Positions 48,420 through 57,272 of a DNA stretch of 64,000 bases are shown here, in pieces. The position numbers and the translations under genes are program-made. Position 1 is the first letter of the stretch. Each line of letters opens with the position of its first letter. The stretch lies in the NCBI RefSeq assembly GCF_000621845.1, contig NZ_KK211354.1, forward strand, positions 148,733 to 212,732, written 5' to 3'. This DNA is from Ruminococcus flavefaciens MA2007 (GTDB lineage: Bacteria; Bacillota; Clostridia; Oscillospirales; Ruminococcaceae). The notes under the pieces are model-generated. The model was given only the letters and a program-made list of their open reading frames with translations. It had not been told where the DNA came from and ran no database searches.

Positions 48420-48535
48420 CCATTAGTCCTTAGCCCTTAGCCTTTAGCTTGTAGGGGGCGATGCCCACATCGCCCCGTGTGACTTTATATTAATAAACGG
48501 GCTGATGTGGGCATCAGCCCCTACAACACTCTCAG
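48420..48535. repeat. Fold-back of TTGTAGGGG-type modules
   Basis: GTAGGGGGCGATGCCCACAT (ending CGCCCCGT) and ACGGGCTGATGTGGGCATCA (ending GCCCCTAC) are inverted copies of 28 bp with few mismatches, preceded by CCTTAGCCCTTAGCCTTTAGC direct repeats as at 42645. No ORF. Confidence 0.75.
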
Positions 48536-48544
48536 CTCTAAACT

Positions 48545-48571
48545 GAAAAAGCCGCCATTTCTGGCGGCTTT
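48545..48571 (-). terminator. Intrinsic terminator of the sigA operon
   Basis: AAAGCCGCCA (minus strand, 48571-48562) pairs with TGGCGGCTTT (48557-48548) and is followed by TTTC. Confidence 0.9.
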
Positions 48572-48590
48572 GGAAATACTGATATATGTA

Positions 48591-49670
48591 TCAGTCAAGG
48601 AAGTCCTTGACCTTTTTGCTTCTGCTTGGGTGACGGAGCTTTCTCAGCGCCTTTGCCTCTATCTGGCGGATACGCTCACGGGTTACATCGAAGCGCTGTC
48701 CTACCTCTTCAAGAGTACGTGACTTGCCGTCCTCAAGGCCGAAACGGAGCTTCAGTACCTTTGCCTCACGGTCTGTAAGTGTAGCGAGGACTTCATTGAG
48801 CTGCTCCTTGAGGAGAGTATGTGAAGCTGCCTCGGCAGGTGCCGGAGCGTCATCGTCGGGGATAAAGTCACCAAGGTGGCTGTCCTCCTCCTCACCGATA
48901 GGAGTTTCAAGGGATACAGGATCCTGAGCCACACGCATTATCTCACGGACCTTGTCCACAGGCATATTGAGCTTGTCTGCTATCTCCTCGGGGCTTGGAT
49001 CGTGGCCGTTCTCGTGGAGAAGCTGGCTGGAAACCTTCTTGACCTTGGTGATAGTTTCTACCATATGAACAGGGATACGGATAGTTCTTGCCTGATCTGC
49101 GATAGCACGGGTTATAGCCTGTCTTATCCACCATGTAGCGTATGTGGAGAACTTGAAGCCCTTGGTGTAGTCGAACTTTTCAACAGCCTTTATAAGACCG
49201 AGGTTGCCTTCCTGAATGAGGTCGAGGAACTGCATACCTCTGCCTACGTACTTCTTGGCGATAGATACAACAAGACGGAGGTTAGCCTCGGAAAGTCTCT
49301 TCTTAGCGTAAGGATCGCCCTTAGCCATTCTCTGGGCAAGCTCGATCTCCTCCTCGGTTGTAAGAAGCGGAACTCGTCCTATTTCCTTGAGGTATATCTT
49401 TACAGGATCGTCGATAGCGATTCCCTCTGTTGAGAGAGCCATTTCCAGATCGTCTGTCAGTGTGGAATCCAGACCTATTTTAAGGTCTGCGTCAAGGTTC
49501 ATATCCTCGACTATCTCGATATTGAGGTTTTCACAGTTGTCATAGAAGGTATTTATCTGGTCAACGTCAAAGTCAAGCTCCTCCAATGCGTCGGTTATCT
49601 CCTTTGTGGTGAGCTTTCCGTTGGTTTTGCCCTGTTCCATTAAGGCTTCGATAGTATTTTTCTTTTCCAT
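48591..49670 (-). CDS. sigA: Primary sigma factor SigA (RpoD)
   Basis: A 359-residue housekeeping sigma-70. Region 1.2 begins near [16 protein letters not shown] (about residue 85). Region 2 has [40 protein letters not shown] and [33 protein letters not shown]. Region 3 and region 4 follow, with [22 protein letters not shown] sequence and [33 protein letters not shown], the classical end of group 1 factors. N-terminal region 1.1 is short, as in Firmicutes. dnaG lies 13 bases upstream, forming the common dgt-dnaG-sigA macromolecular-synthesis operon. Confidence 0.98.
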   Translation of the reverse strand: MEKKNTIEALMEQGKTNGKLTTKEITDALEELDFDVDQINTFYDNCENLNIEIVEDMNLDADLKIGLDSTLTDDLEMALSTEGIAIDDPVKIYLKEIGRVPLLTTEEEIELAQRMAKGDPYAKKRLSEANLRLVVSIAKKYVGRGMQFLDLIQEGNLGLIKAVEKFDYTKGFKFSTYATWWIRQAITRAIADQARTIRIPVHMVETITKVKKVSSQLLHENGHDPSPEEIADKLNMPVDKVREIMRVAQDPVSLETPIGEEEDSHLGDFIPDDDAPAPAEAASHTLLKEQLNEVLATLTDREAKVLKLRFGLEDGKSRTLEEVGQRFDVTRERIRQIEAKALRKLRHPSRSKKVKDFLD

Positions 49671-49683
49671 ATTTTATATCCTC

Positions 49684-51420
49684 CTATTTGTTTTTAGAGC
49701 GGAAGAGCTCCAGCAGCTCATCGTTGCTGAGTTCTCCGTCTGCTTTGGGTATGCTGCTTTTCAGTACCTGTGCGCAGTCCGCAACAACGTCCCGCGTTAC
49801 TGCGACTTCGCGCTTTTTAGCTGTTATTCCGCTTATTCTTCCCATTTCCTCCGTGGAAAATTCATCGGAGAGAAGTGACATTGAGAATTTATCGGAATTT
49901 TTCATTCGCTCCAGCAGCGCCTTGTAGACCTTTTTATTGAATGCGGTCACGAAGCACTCTGGGGGCGCCAGCTTTTCCACGTCCTCATATTCCTGAGGGC
50001 GCTTCAGCAGGTAGCTGATTATAGTTTCCTCGGCACGGGCTTCCTTTTTGTTGGAAACGGCGTCGGGGTTGATATCATCGCGTATGTACGAGGTCTTAGC
50101 CTTTATGGCACGCCACTCGCTGTTCTTGGCGTTTTTGCTGTTCTTTTGCAGCATTGCGTCAATATGGGTTTTCAGTACCTGTACGGGTATATCGCACTTT
50201 TTGGACGTTCTTGATATGTAGACCTCGCGTTCAAGGGGCGATTCTATGCCTGCAAGGACTCTTGATGTTCGTTTGAGGAGCTCCACTCGTCCTATTTCGG
50301 TGGTAAGGTCGAGACCGTCCTCGCACTTGTCCAGCATGAAGTCGTTGGCGTCGTTGGAGCTGTCGATGAGCATTCGGAAGCGGTCACGCCCGAATTTTTT
50401 GATATACTCGTCGGGATCCTTTGCGCCCTCCATGTGGAGTATCTTGGTTCGCAGACCAACGTCTGCAAAGTGATTGATAGCCTTTTGAGTAGCCTTTTGT
50501 CCTGCGCCGTCGCTGTCGTAGGCGACTACTACTTCCTCGGCGTAATGGCTTATGAGCCGCGCCTGATCGGGAGTTATGGCAGTTCCCAGCGTAGCCACAA
50601 CGTTCTCGAAGCCTGCCTGATTCACGGCTATTACGTCCATATATCCCTCGCATAGTATCAGCCGCTTGGCGTTTGAGTTCTTTGCGAAGTTCATGGAGAA
50701 CAGGTTAGAGCCCTTGTCGAATACGGGAGTTTTTCCCGTGTTCAGGTATTTCGGCTGTGAGTCGTCAAGGACTCGTCCGCCGAAGCCGATTATGTTGCCG
50801 CGGAGGTCAACGATAGGGAACATAACGCGCTTTCGGAACATATCGAAGGTGCGTCCGTTCTTCATTCCTGCCAGCCATGCGTCAGCCATTTCCTCGTCGG
50901 AGTAGCCTTTGGAGCGCAGTACATCGGTGAGCTCATTCCATGAGTCGGAAGCGTAGCCGAGACCGTACTTCTTTATGGTCTGGGGAGTAAGCTTTCTGTT
51001 TGCGAAATATTGCAGTCCTGCCTTGTCCTTGCCCTTGAACAGGTTGGTGTAGTAGAAATTTGCGGCAATGCGGTTCATCTCGTAGATACGGGTTTTACGC
51101 TTTGCGTAGCCGCTGTCCTTATTGCCGTAGGCAGGGACTTCCAAACCTGCCCTCTGCGCAAGAAGCTTTACAGCCTCGGGAAAGGTCAGGTTCTCTATCT
51201 TCATTATGAAGGTGATGACGTCGCCGCCTGCGCCGCAGCCGAAGCAGTAAAAGTTCTGGGTATCGGTGAAAATGGTGCAGGAGGGAGTTTTTTCGGAATG
51301 AAATGGACAGGAGCAGACATAATTGCGCCCTCGCCTTATGACATTGACGTAGCCGCCCATAACTGTCTCGATAGGGTTGGCATTTCGCAGATTATAGAGA
51401 AATTCGTCGTTCTGAGGCAT
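49684..51420 (-). CDS. dnaG: DNA primase
   Basis: A 578-residue primase that makes RNA primers at the replication fork. The zinc-binding domain is at the N-terminus (CPFHSEKTPSCTI and FYCFGCGAGGDVITF, four ligands, about residues 38-70). The catalytic core has NRKLTPQTIKKYGLGYA, FPIVDLRGNIIGFGGR, KGSNLFSMNFAK and the TOPRIM motif LCEGYMDVIAVNQAGFENVVATLGTA (about 255-280), with AYDSDGAGQKAT. The helicase-binding C-terminal domain (about 440-578) is Lys/Glu-rich. It is co-transcribed with dgt (8 bases upstream) and sigA. Confidence 0.97.
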   Translation of the reverse strand: MPQNDEFLYNLRNANPIETVMGGYVNVIRRGRNYVCSCPFHSEKTPSCTIFTDTQNFYCFGCGAGGDVITFIMKIENLTFPEAVKLLAQRAGLEVPAYGNKDSGYAKRKTRIYEMNRIAANFYYTNLFKGKDKAGLQYFANRKLTPQTIKKYGLGYASDSWNELTDVLRSKGYSDEEMADAWLAGMKNGRTFDMFRKRVMFPIVDLRGNIIGFGGRVLDDSQPKYLNTGKTPVFDKGSNLFSMNFAKNSNAKRLILCEGYMDVIAVNQAGFENVVATLGTAITPDQARLISHYAEEVVVAYDSDGAGQKATQKAINHFADVGLRTKILHMEGAKDPDEYIKKFGRDRFRMLIDSSNDANDFMLDKCEDGLDLTTEIGRVELLKRTSRVLAGIESPLEREVYISRTSKKCDIPVQVLKTHIDAMLQKNSKNAKNSEWRAIKAKTSYIRDDINPDAVSNKKEARAEETIISYLLKRPQEYEDVEKLAPPECFVTAFNKKVYKALLERMKNSDKFSMSLLSDEFSTEEMGRISGITAKKREVAVTRDVVADCAQVLKSSIPKADGELSNDELLELFRSKNK

Positions 51421-51428
51421 ATCCTACC

Positions 51429-52424
51429 TCACTTCCAGAATTTCGGCACGAAAAGCTCTGTATACAGGTCAACGGCGTACTCGTCGCTCATTCCCGATAT
51501 GTAGTCGCAGACAGCTCTGTCAGGATCTGAGAGCTTGATGATGTTGCGGTATTCTTCAGGGAGCTTGTCCGTGTGCTCGATAAAGTAGGCATAGAGCTTG
51601 CGCACAAGCTGTTCAGCCTTGCCCTCCTCCTGTTTAGCGGCAGGATTGGTGTAGACCTTGTCGAACATGAACTTTTTGAGCTCGTCGTGAGCCTTTCGTA
51701 TATCGGGCGCAAAATCTATATCCACAGCTCCGTGCCCGATAACGGAGGCTATGAGAGTGGTAATTCTCTTGGTCTTGGTATTCCCGAGGGCTATAACACA
51801 GCTTCTTGGCAGGTCGTTTGGTGAGAGTATGCCTGCACGGATAGAGTCCTCGATATCATGGTTTATGTAGGCGATAGTGTCAGCAAGACGGACTATATTG
51901 CCTTCTTTGGTGTCAGCTACCATATTTGTGTGGCAAAGTATGCCGTTTCTGACAGCATGAGTGAGGTTAAGTCCCTTGCCTTTTTTTTCAAGGACTTCCA
52001 CCACGCGGACGCTCTGCTCATAGTGCTTGAAGCCGTGGGGGCATATCTCATTGAGAGTTCTCTCGCCGCAGTGTCCGAAAGGGGAGTGCCCTAAGTCGTG
52101 ACCGAGGGCAATAGCCTCTGTCAGGTCCTCGTTTAGGCGCATACCTCGGGAAATAGTCCTTGCTATCTGTGATACCTCAAGGGTATGGGTAAGGCGTGTT
52201 CTGTAGTGGTCTCCCACAGGGGACAGGAAAACCTGAGTTTTACGCTTTAGCCTGCGGAATGAATTGCAGTGGAGTATGCGGTCGCGGTCACGCTGGAACT
52301 CGGTGCGGTAGGGGCACTTGTCCTCATAGCGGTCGCGCTTTGTGCCGACCTCGTCTATGCTTGCGCAGGCGTATTTGCTGAGTATACCTGCTTCGCTTAT
52401 CTCGATCTGTTCGCGTACTGTCAT
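51429..52424 (-). CDS. dgt: HD-domain dNTP triphosphohydrolase (dGTPase-like)
   Basis: A 331-residue HD protein that removes triphosphate from dGTP/dNTP. DRDRILHCNSFRRLKRKTQV and RTRLTHTLEVSQIART near residues 48-90 give the conserved RLxHT and His of the HD motif. AIALGHDLGHSPFGHCGERTLN (about 106-127) is the HD core with its two metal-binding residues. AYINHDIEDSIRAG is the third motif. The short deoxyguanosinetriphosphatase-like form directly before dnaG-sigA is typical of Clostridia. The last gene position puts its level under the same operon control. Function in this organism is inferred from family. Confidence 0.93.
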   Translation of the reverse strand: MTVREQIEISEAGILSKYACASIDEVGTKRDRYEDKCPYRTEFQRDRDRILHCNSFRRLKRKTQVFLSPVGDHYRTRLTHTLEVSQIARTISRGMRLNEDLTEAIALGHDLGHSPFGHCGERTLNEICPHGFKHYEQSVRVVEVLEKKGKGLNLTHAVRNGILCHTNMVADTKEGNIVRLADTIAYINHDIEDSIRAGILSPNDLPRSCVIALGNTKTKRITTLIASVIGHGAVDIDFAPDIRKAHDELKKFMFDKVYTNPAAKQEEGKAEQLVRKLYAYFIEHTDKLPEEYRNIIKLSDPDRAVCDYISGMSDEYAVDLYTELFVPKFWK

Positions 52425-52529
52425 ACTTGCTCCCCCACTTTGCAGAAAAATTTAAGCGGAAGATCATCCGCCGAAAAAGTGCCTACATAATACTTATACT
52501 AAAACGGGACAAAAAACCCTTTATTTTTA

Positions 52530-53168
52530 TCAGGAAATTTTTTTCACAGAGGAAAAATCTTCAAAAAGCTCGCCCATATCCTCGATTTCGGCAGTTCCGT
52601 TGGTCACCTCGGTGAGCTCTTTTTTCAGGGCGTCAAGCTTTTCCGAGAGAACAAGTATCTCAAGGGTGACATCGCTGCCGAAGTCAGAATCCACGGTGAT
52701 AGTGTCGTAATTGGGCAGGAGATAGGATATCTTGCCGTACATACCGTAGTCTGCGGTTATTTTCAGGCGGTGACACAGGCACATATCCATGATGTGAGCC
52801 GCGTCGCAGGCAAGAGAAGCCGCATGAGAGTAGGCTCTCACAAGACCGCCGCCGCCAAGAAGTATTCCGCCGAAATAACGGGTGACTACCACACAGACAT
52901 CGGTGAGACCGCGCTTTTTCAGCACGTCGAGCACGGGGACTCCTGCGGTGCCCTGAGGCTCGCCGTCATCGGAATAACGGGAAATATTGTCCTCGCGGAG
53001 GATATATGCGTAAACGTTGTGCTTAGCCTTGCGGTGCTCGGCTTTTATGGAATTTATAAAGGCTACCGCCTCGTCGTTGGTCTTAACAGGGGAGATATAG
53101 CCGATGAACTCCGAGCGCTTTTCTATGAACGAAGCCTTGGCATTTTCGGAAATTGTCAGATAGTTCAT
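52530..53168 (-). CDS. YigZ/IMPACT family protein
   Basis: A 212-residue protein with the two-domain layout of YigZ/YvyE. The N-terminal IMPACT domain contains KRSEFIGYISPVKTNDEAVAF, KAKHNVYAYIL and the signature SDDGEPQGTAG.PVLDVLKKRGL (about residues 66-90), then VTRYFGGILLGGGGLVRAYS (about 96-115). The C-terminal ferredoxin-like domain ends with TEVTNGTAEIEDMG. Members are called elongation-factor or dipeptide-binding-like in E. coli, but their biochemical role remains unclear. A purine-rich sequence precedes the ATG. It stands between dgt and rpmE, without evident operon link to either. Confidence 0.9.
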   Translation of the reverse strand: MNYLTISENAKASFIEKRSEFIGYISPVKTNDEAVAFINSIKAEHRKAKHNVYAYILREDNISRYSDDGEPQGTAGVPVLDVLKKRGLTDVCVVVTRYFGGILLGGGGLVRAYSHAASLACDAAHIMDMCLCHRLKITADYGMYGKISYLLPNYDTITVDSDFGSDVTLEILVLSEKLDALKKELTEVTNGTAEIEDMGELFEDFSSVKKIS

Positions 53169-53184
53169 AATACTTACCTATGTA

Positions 53185-53212
53185 CGAAAAGCCCCGTCAA
53201 TGACGGGGCTTG
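53185..53212 (-). terminator. Intrinsic terminator after rpmE
   Basis: AAGCCCCGTCA (minus strand, 53211-53201) pairs with TGACGGGGCTT (53199-53189), followed by TTCGTAC. It lies directly after the rpmE stop. Confidence 0.85.
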
Positions 53213-53216
53213 TGGA

Positions 53217-53429
53217 TTACTTGTCCATATTGAAACGCTTCTTGAATCTGTCAACACGTCCGCCTGTATCAACAAGCTTCTGCTTACCAGTATAGAAAGG
53301 ATGGCACTTTGAGCAGATTTCAACCTTGATGTTTTCCTTTGTAGACATAGTCTCGATCACGTTACCGCAGTGGCAGGTAATTGTGGTCTTCTTGAACTCA
53401 GGATGGATTCCCTCTTTCACGATTTTCAC
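53217..53429 (-). CDS. rpmE: Ribosomal protein L31 (zinc-binding, type A)
   Basis: A 70-residue large-subunit protein. KEGIHPEF at the N-terminus and the zinc ligands TCHCGN (Cys near residue 19/21) and [24 protein letters not shown] (Cys near 38/41, ending in the invariant GRxxRF) identify L31 of the zinc (C+) type. AGGTG lies upstream as ribosome-binding site, and a consensus promoter and terminator make it a single-gene unit. Because the CxxC is intact, zinc regulation by replacement with a C- paralogue, if the organism has one, would be encoded elsewhere. Confidence 0.97.
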   Translation of the reverse strand: MKIVKEGIHPEFKKTTITCHCGNVIETMSTKENIKVEICSKCHPFYTGKQKLVDTGGRVDRFKKRFNMDK

Positions 53430-53507
53430 CTCTTTACATTAATTTGTAGATCGTGCAGCCCATCATTTCCCTTAGACAGTAGTGCCGAATATACATTACA
53501 GTAATAA

Positions 53508-53536
53508 ATTATATCACACTGTGCCGTGTGTGTCAA
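53508..53536 (-). promoter_or_regulatory. Consensus promoter of rpmE
   Basis: Minus strand TTGACA (53536-53531), a 17-bp spacer and TATAAT (53513-53508) with TGA before the -10: both hexamers are perfect consensus. Confidence 0.9.
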
Positions 53537-53554
53537 GCCTTTTATGATTTTATT

Positions 53555-55219
53555 TTATTTTTTAACTCTTGCGGCTTTAAATTCTCCAAGATCGTAGAAT
53601 GTCATATTGCTTGTATCCTTTGGTATATTCTCCTCGGTGAAGAACACATACAGGGCGTCGCTTCTGCCCTTGCCCGATGTGAGGAGCCTGTACTGCTCGT
53701 CGGCGTATTCGGCAAGAACATCGTAATCGGAACGCGCAAGATAGAAGCTACTGAGCTTTATCTTATCTTCTGAAGCGAGAGCTGCTGTCTCGAAATACAG
53801 ACTCATATAGGTCTTGTAATCCTGCGGAAGCGGCAGGAAAATGATCTCATCTGCGCCCTTTGAAGCCTTATCCCATTCCTCTCTGCTGATAGAGATATAA
53901 TTGTCATTTGGGACGTTGTACTGTTTGTTCAGCTCGCTTTGATAGTTGCGGAGATCCATTATATTGAGCCATACGCATATGGTTACTGCGGCGGCTGCCG
54001 AATGTCTGTCCAGCTTGTTCACCAGCCACAGCGCTGTTGTCATGACGATCATACAGGGCAGCCATATGAATCTTCCTGATGCGCGGAATATGGAGAAAGC
54101 TCCGAGTATAAGGCGCGGAAGCTTTATATCTATGAGGACGTTCTGATTTATCACAACGGTAGTGCTGACAGCCCACATAAAGCTTACGATGAACACCAGC
54201 AGGAATGTGTTTATCTGTACGCGGTGTGTTTTGCGGTATTCACGGATATTCTTCAAAGCCCTGCCCTCTCTGCGTTCAAGGCGGCTCAATGCAATTATTA
54301 TACCGAGGAAACAGCATACCAGCATACCAAGTCCGAGGTAGCCGTAGCCCTCGCCCTGATCTCTTGCGGTATTTAGCATACGAAGGTACTTTGAGTGTCC
54401 CATGCTGTTGAAGAAGGTATTGAGATTTGCGGAATACATACCGAATCCGCCGTCAACGTAGTTTCCGCTGCCGTAAAATGCTCCTATTATCCATAGGCTG
54501 AGTACGGAACAGATTGTTGATGAACCGAATGTGATAACGGCGCGCAAACGGTTTTTGTCTATGAACACAGTGAGTATCATATATCCGACCATGACGATGT
54601 ATATCATCGGCAGGAAATAGATGTGTACAAGTGTTGCCAGTACGCATAGAGCCGACCATAAGGCAACAGATGTGAAGCGGTGCTTGTACTGCTTCTTGTG
54701 GTCGAGAGCAAGTATCAGCGCCGCGATTATGAGCCATATTGCGGCAAGAGTGTTGTGCTGACCTACTCGGTTTATGGACGGGAAGAACGCTGAATAGAAC
54801 AGCGAGCCGACAGATGTGAAATAAATGCTCGGGTTTATGCGCCTCAGAAGCGAAGCTCCCATTCCGCCGTTAAGAGCAAAGCATACCACGCCCCAGAGTC
54901 CGAAATACTGGAAGTTCTCGGGGATAACAGGGGAGAGAAGCTTGAATATTATGGCGAACAGCGGCAGTGAATCGGTATACATACATGAGACCATGCCGTC
55001 GGAGCTTATACCGTCGGTGAGTCCTATGGGGAATGTCCACGGAGTGTTTCTGAAATATACCCAGCCAAGGTGGTGCTGAGTGACATCTCCTATATTCTTG
55101 AATATCCAGCACGTATTTGTAGGATCGATGATATTTATACCGAATATCCAAATGAATACAATAGCGCCGAGAATAGCTCCGATGAGAAATGTCAGGATCG
55201 GTGGTTTGTCTTTTTTCAT
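53555..55219 (-). CDS. Polytopic membrane protein, DUF6311-like (GT-C fold candidate)
   Basis: A 554-residue protein with about ten transmembrane segments (first near residues 8-28, last near 390-410) and a soluble C-terminal domain of about 130 residues. The segment after the first helix, HHLGWVYFRNTPWTFPIG, and the repeated YFGLWG and SINRVGQHNTLAAIW motifs resemble DUF6311-type membrane glycosyltransferases of the GT-C class, which use lipid-linked sugars. An acidic residue in the first loop (DPTNTCW) would be the catalytic candidate. The donor and acceptor are unknown. It stands alone, with the next minus-strand gene upstream ending about 100 bases away. Confidence 0.6.
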   Translation of the reverse strand: MKKDKPPILTFLIGAILGAIVFIWIFGINIIDPTNTCWIFKNIGDVTQHHLGWVYFRNTPWTFPIGLTDGISSDGMVSCMYTDSLPLFAIIFKLLSPVIPENFQYFGLWGVVCFALNGGMGASLLRRINPSIYFTSVGSLFYSAFFPSINRVGQHNTLAAIWLIIAALILALDHKKQYKHRFTSVALWSALCVLATLVHIYFLPMIYIVMVGYMILTVFIDKNRLRAVITFGSSTICSVLSLWIIGAFYGSGNYVDGGFGMYSANLNTFFNSMGHSKYLRMLNTARDQGEGYGYLGLGMLVCCFLGIIIALSRLERREGRALKNIREYRKTHRVQINTFLLVFIVSFMWAVSTTVVINQNVLIDIKLPRLILGAFSIFRASGRFIWLPCMIVMTTALWLVNKLDRHSAAAAVTICVWLNIMDLRNYQSELNKQYNVPNDNYISISREEWDKASKGADEIIFLPLPQDYKTYMSLYFETAALASEDKIKLSSFYLARSDYDVLAEYADEQYRLLTSGKGRSDALYVFFTEENIPKDTSNMTFYDLGEFKAARVKK

Positions 55220-55285
55220 TCTGTTTCTCCTGTTGTTTAAATGTGATTGAGCAGCAGTGCATGAACTCAGCTCTTTTCTGTAATA

Positions 55286-55309
55286 AAGGGCGGACTTCAG
55301 TCCGCCCTG
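55286..55309 (-). terminator. Intrinsic terminator after phosphoglucomutase
   Basis: Minus strand GGGCGGACT (55307-55299) pairs with AGTCCGCCC (55296-55288), followed by TTTATTAC. Confidence 0.85.
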
Positions 55310-55322
55310 TTATTTATTATTA

Positions 55323-57038
55323 TTACTTCATGCTCTGTGTGAAATCTGCGTATATCTTCTGCTCGATAACTTCGGCTTCTGCCTTTGAAGCTGCCTTTGC
55401 AGTGATATATGTCTTTATCTTGGGCTCTGTACCCGATGGACGAACTATAGCCTTGCAGCCGTTCTCCAGATAGAATGCAAGAACATTTGACTTTGGAAGT
55501 GTGAGCTCCTTGACCTCGCCTGTAGCGATATTCTTGGATGTGCTTGCCTTGTAGTCCTCGAAGCGTTCTACCTTTAAGCCGCCGATGGCTGTGGGGTGGT
55601 TGTTGCGGAGACCTGTCATTATCTCTTCCATGTGCTTCATTCCGCTCTCGCCATCGAACTCGAAGCTGTAGAGAGTCTGGAGGAACATACCGTACTTTTT
55701 GTACATATTCTCGCGAGCCTGAATGAGAGTGATGCCCTGTGTGCGGTAGTATGCAGCCATTTCACAGATAAGCATCGAAGCGTCAACTGCGTCCTTGTCT
55801 CTTACGTAGCCGCCCGAAAGGTAGCCGTAGCTCTCCTCAAAGCCGAATATATAGCGGTTCTCCTCGCCCTTAGCCTCAAGGAAGCCGATCTGCTCGCCGA
55901 TGAACTTGAAGCCTGTGAGGACATCTATTACCTCTACGCCGTATTCCTTTGCGATGAGGTTTACGATATCGGTAGTAACTATAGTTTTTACTGTGATAGG
56001 ATTTTTCGGCATTGTGCCCTTCTTGATACGCTGTGAGCAGATGTACTCAAGAAGCATAGCTCCTACCTCGTTGCCCGAGAAGAGAGCGTAGCCGCCCTTG
56101 CCGTCGGGAACTGCGATACCTACACGGTCACAGTCGGGATCGGTAGCAAGAAGAAGGTCGGGCTTTACCTTTTCGCAGTAGCTGAGACCTACCTGTAATG
56201 CCTCGCGTATCTCGGGGTTCGGATAAGGGCAGGTAGTGAAGTTTCCGTCGGGATTCTCCTGTTCCTTTACTACTGTTACGTCTGTAATGCCGATGCGCTT
56301 TAAGATCTCGCGTACAGGCTTGTTTCCTGTGCCGTTGAGAGGAGTGTATACAACTTTGAGTCCGCTTGAAGCACAGAGATCTGTGTTTATACCCTCTGCA
56401 AGGACTCTCTTGTAGAATTCCTCGATAACGCTGTCGTCTATATAAGAAATATTGCCTGCGGCTAACTCCTTGTCGAAATCGGAGTGCTTTACGCCGCTGA
56501 ACATATCCAGAGAATTTATCTTTTCAAGGATTATCTCGGCACCTCTGAGAGTTATCTGGCAGCCGTCCTCGCCGTAAACCTTGTAGCCGTTGTACTTGGC
56601 CGGGTTGTGGCTTGCTGTTACCATGATACCGCCCTGACACTTGAGTGCGCGTACTGCCCATGAAAGGCATGGTGTAGGCATTAACTGCTTGTAGATATGT
56701 ACCTTTATGCCGTTTGCTGCAAGTACCTCTGCGGCAGCCTTTGAGAACACGTCGCTCTTGATACGGCTGTCATAGGAGATAGCTACGCTTGGGTTCTTGT
56801 ACTCCTGATTGAGGTAGTCCGCAAAGCCCTGTGTAGCGCGTCTTACGGTATATATATTCATTCGATTGGTTCCTGCGCCGATAACACCTCTCAGACCGCC
56901 CGTACCGAATTCGAGGTCACGGTAAAATCTGTCGTTGATCGCTTCGCTGTCGCCCTTAATCCCCTCGAGCTCAGCCTTTAAGTCGGGATCTTCCTTTGCG
57001 TTTTCACACCAAAGGCTATAAAGTTCCATTTCTGACAT
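55323..57038 (-). CDS. Alpha-phosphoglucomutase (PgcA type)
   Basis: A 571-residue alpha-D-phosphohexomutase interconverting glucose-1-P and glucose-6-P. The active-site serine is in MVTASHNPAKYNGYKVYGEDG (about residues 137-157). The metal loop is DPDCDRVGIAV (about 297-307) and the sugar-binding loop GFEESYGYLSGGYVRDKDAV (near 399-418). The phosphate-binding tail is RPSGTEPKIKTYI (about 538-550). The length and the GTGGLRGVIGAGTNRMN opening fit the PgcA/PMM-like branch of Firmicutes. It provides glucose-1-P for cell-wall and storage sugars. Its own promoter-like TATAAT (57073-57068) with TGC extension lies upstream. Confidence 0.95.
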   Translation of the reverse strand: MSEMELYSLWCENAKEDPDLKAELEGIKGDSEAINDRFYRDLEFGTGGLRGVIGAGTNRMNIYTVRRATQGFADYLNQEYKNPSVAISYDSRIKSDVFSKAAAEVLAANGIKVHIYKQLMPTPCLSWAVRALKCQGGIMVTASHNPAKYNGYKVYGEDGCQITLRGAEIILEKINSLDMFSGVKHSDFDKELAAGNISYIDDSVIEEFYKRVLAEGINTDLCASSGLKVVYTPLNGTGNKPVREILKRIGITDVTVVKEQENPDGNFTTCPYPNPEIREALQVGLSYCEKVKPDLLLATDPDCDRVGIAVPDGKGGYALFSGNEVGAMLLEYICSQRIKKGTMPKNPITVKTIVTTDIVNLIAKEYGVEVIDVLTGFKFIGEQIGFLEAKGEENRYIFGFEESYGYLSGGYVRDKDAVDASMLICEMAAYYRTQGITLIQARENMYKKYGMFLQTLYSFEFDGESGMKHMEEIMTGLRNNHPTAIGGLKVERFEDYKASTSKNIATGEVKELTLPKSNVLAFYLENGCKAIVRPSGTEPKIKTYITAKAASKAEAEVIEQKIYADFTQSMK

Positions 57039-57239
57039 TATAATACCTCCTGAACAGATATATAGATATTATAGCACATAATAACAGTTTTGGGAATAGC
57101 TTTTTTTGAAAATTTCCAAATTTTTTGATTTAATCAGTTCACAATCGCTGCTATATGGCTAAATATAAAGGTTTGACAGCGTTATATCAAATTTAAATAT
57201 AAGTATTTTTGATTGTATATAATACTACTTGTATACGCA

Positions 57240-57268
57240 AAATTGGCAGCCCAATTGGGCTGCCAAAG
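57240..57268 (-). terminator. Terminator-like palindrome after pfkA
   Basis: TTGGCAGCCCAATTGGGCTGCCAA (57243-57266) is a perfect palindrome, followed on the minus strand by TTTTG. The remaining sequence back to 57070 is A/T-rich without a gene. Confidence 0.7.
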
Positions 57269-57272
57269 TGTC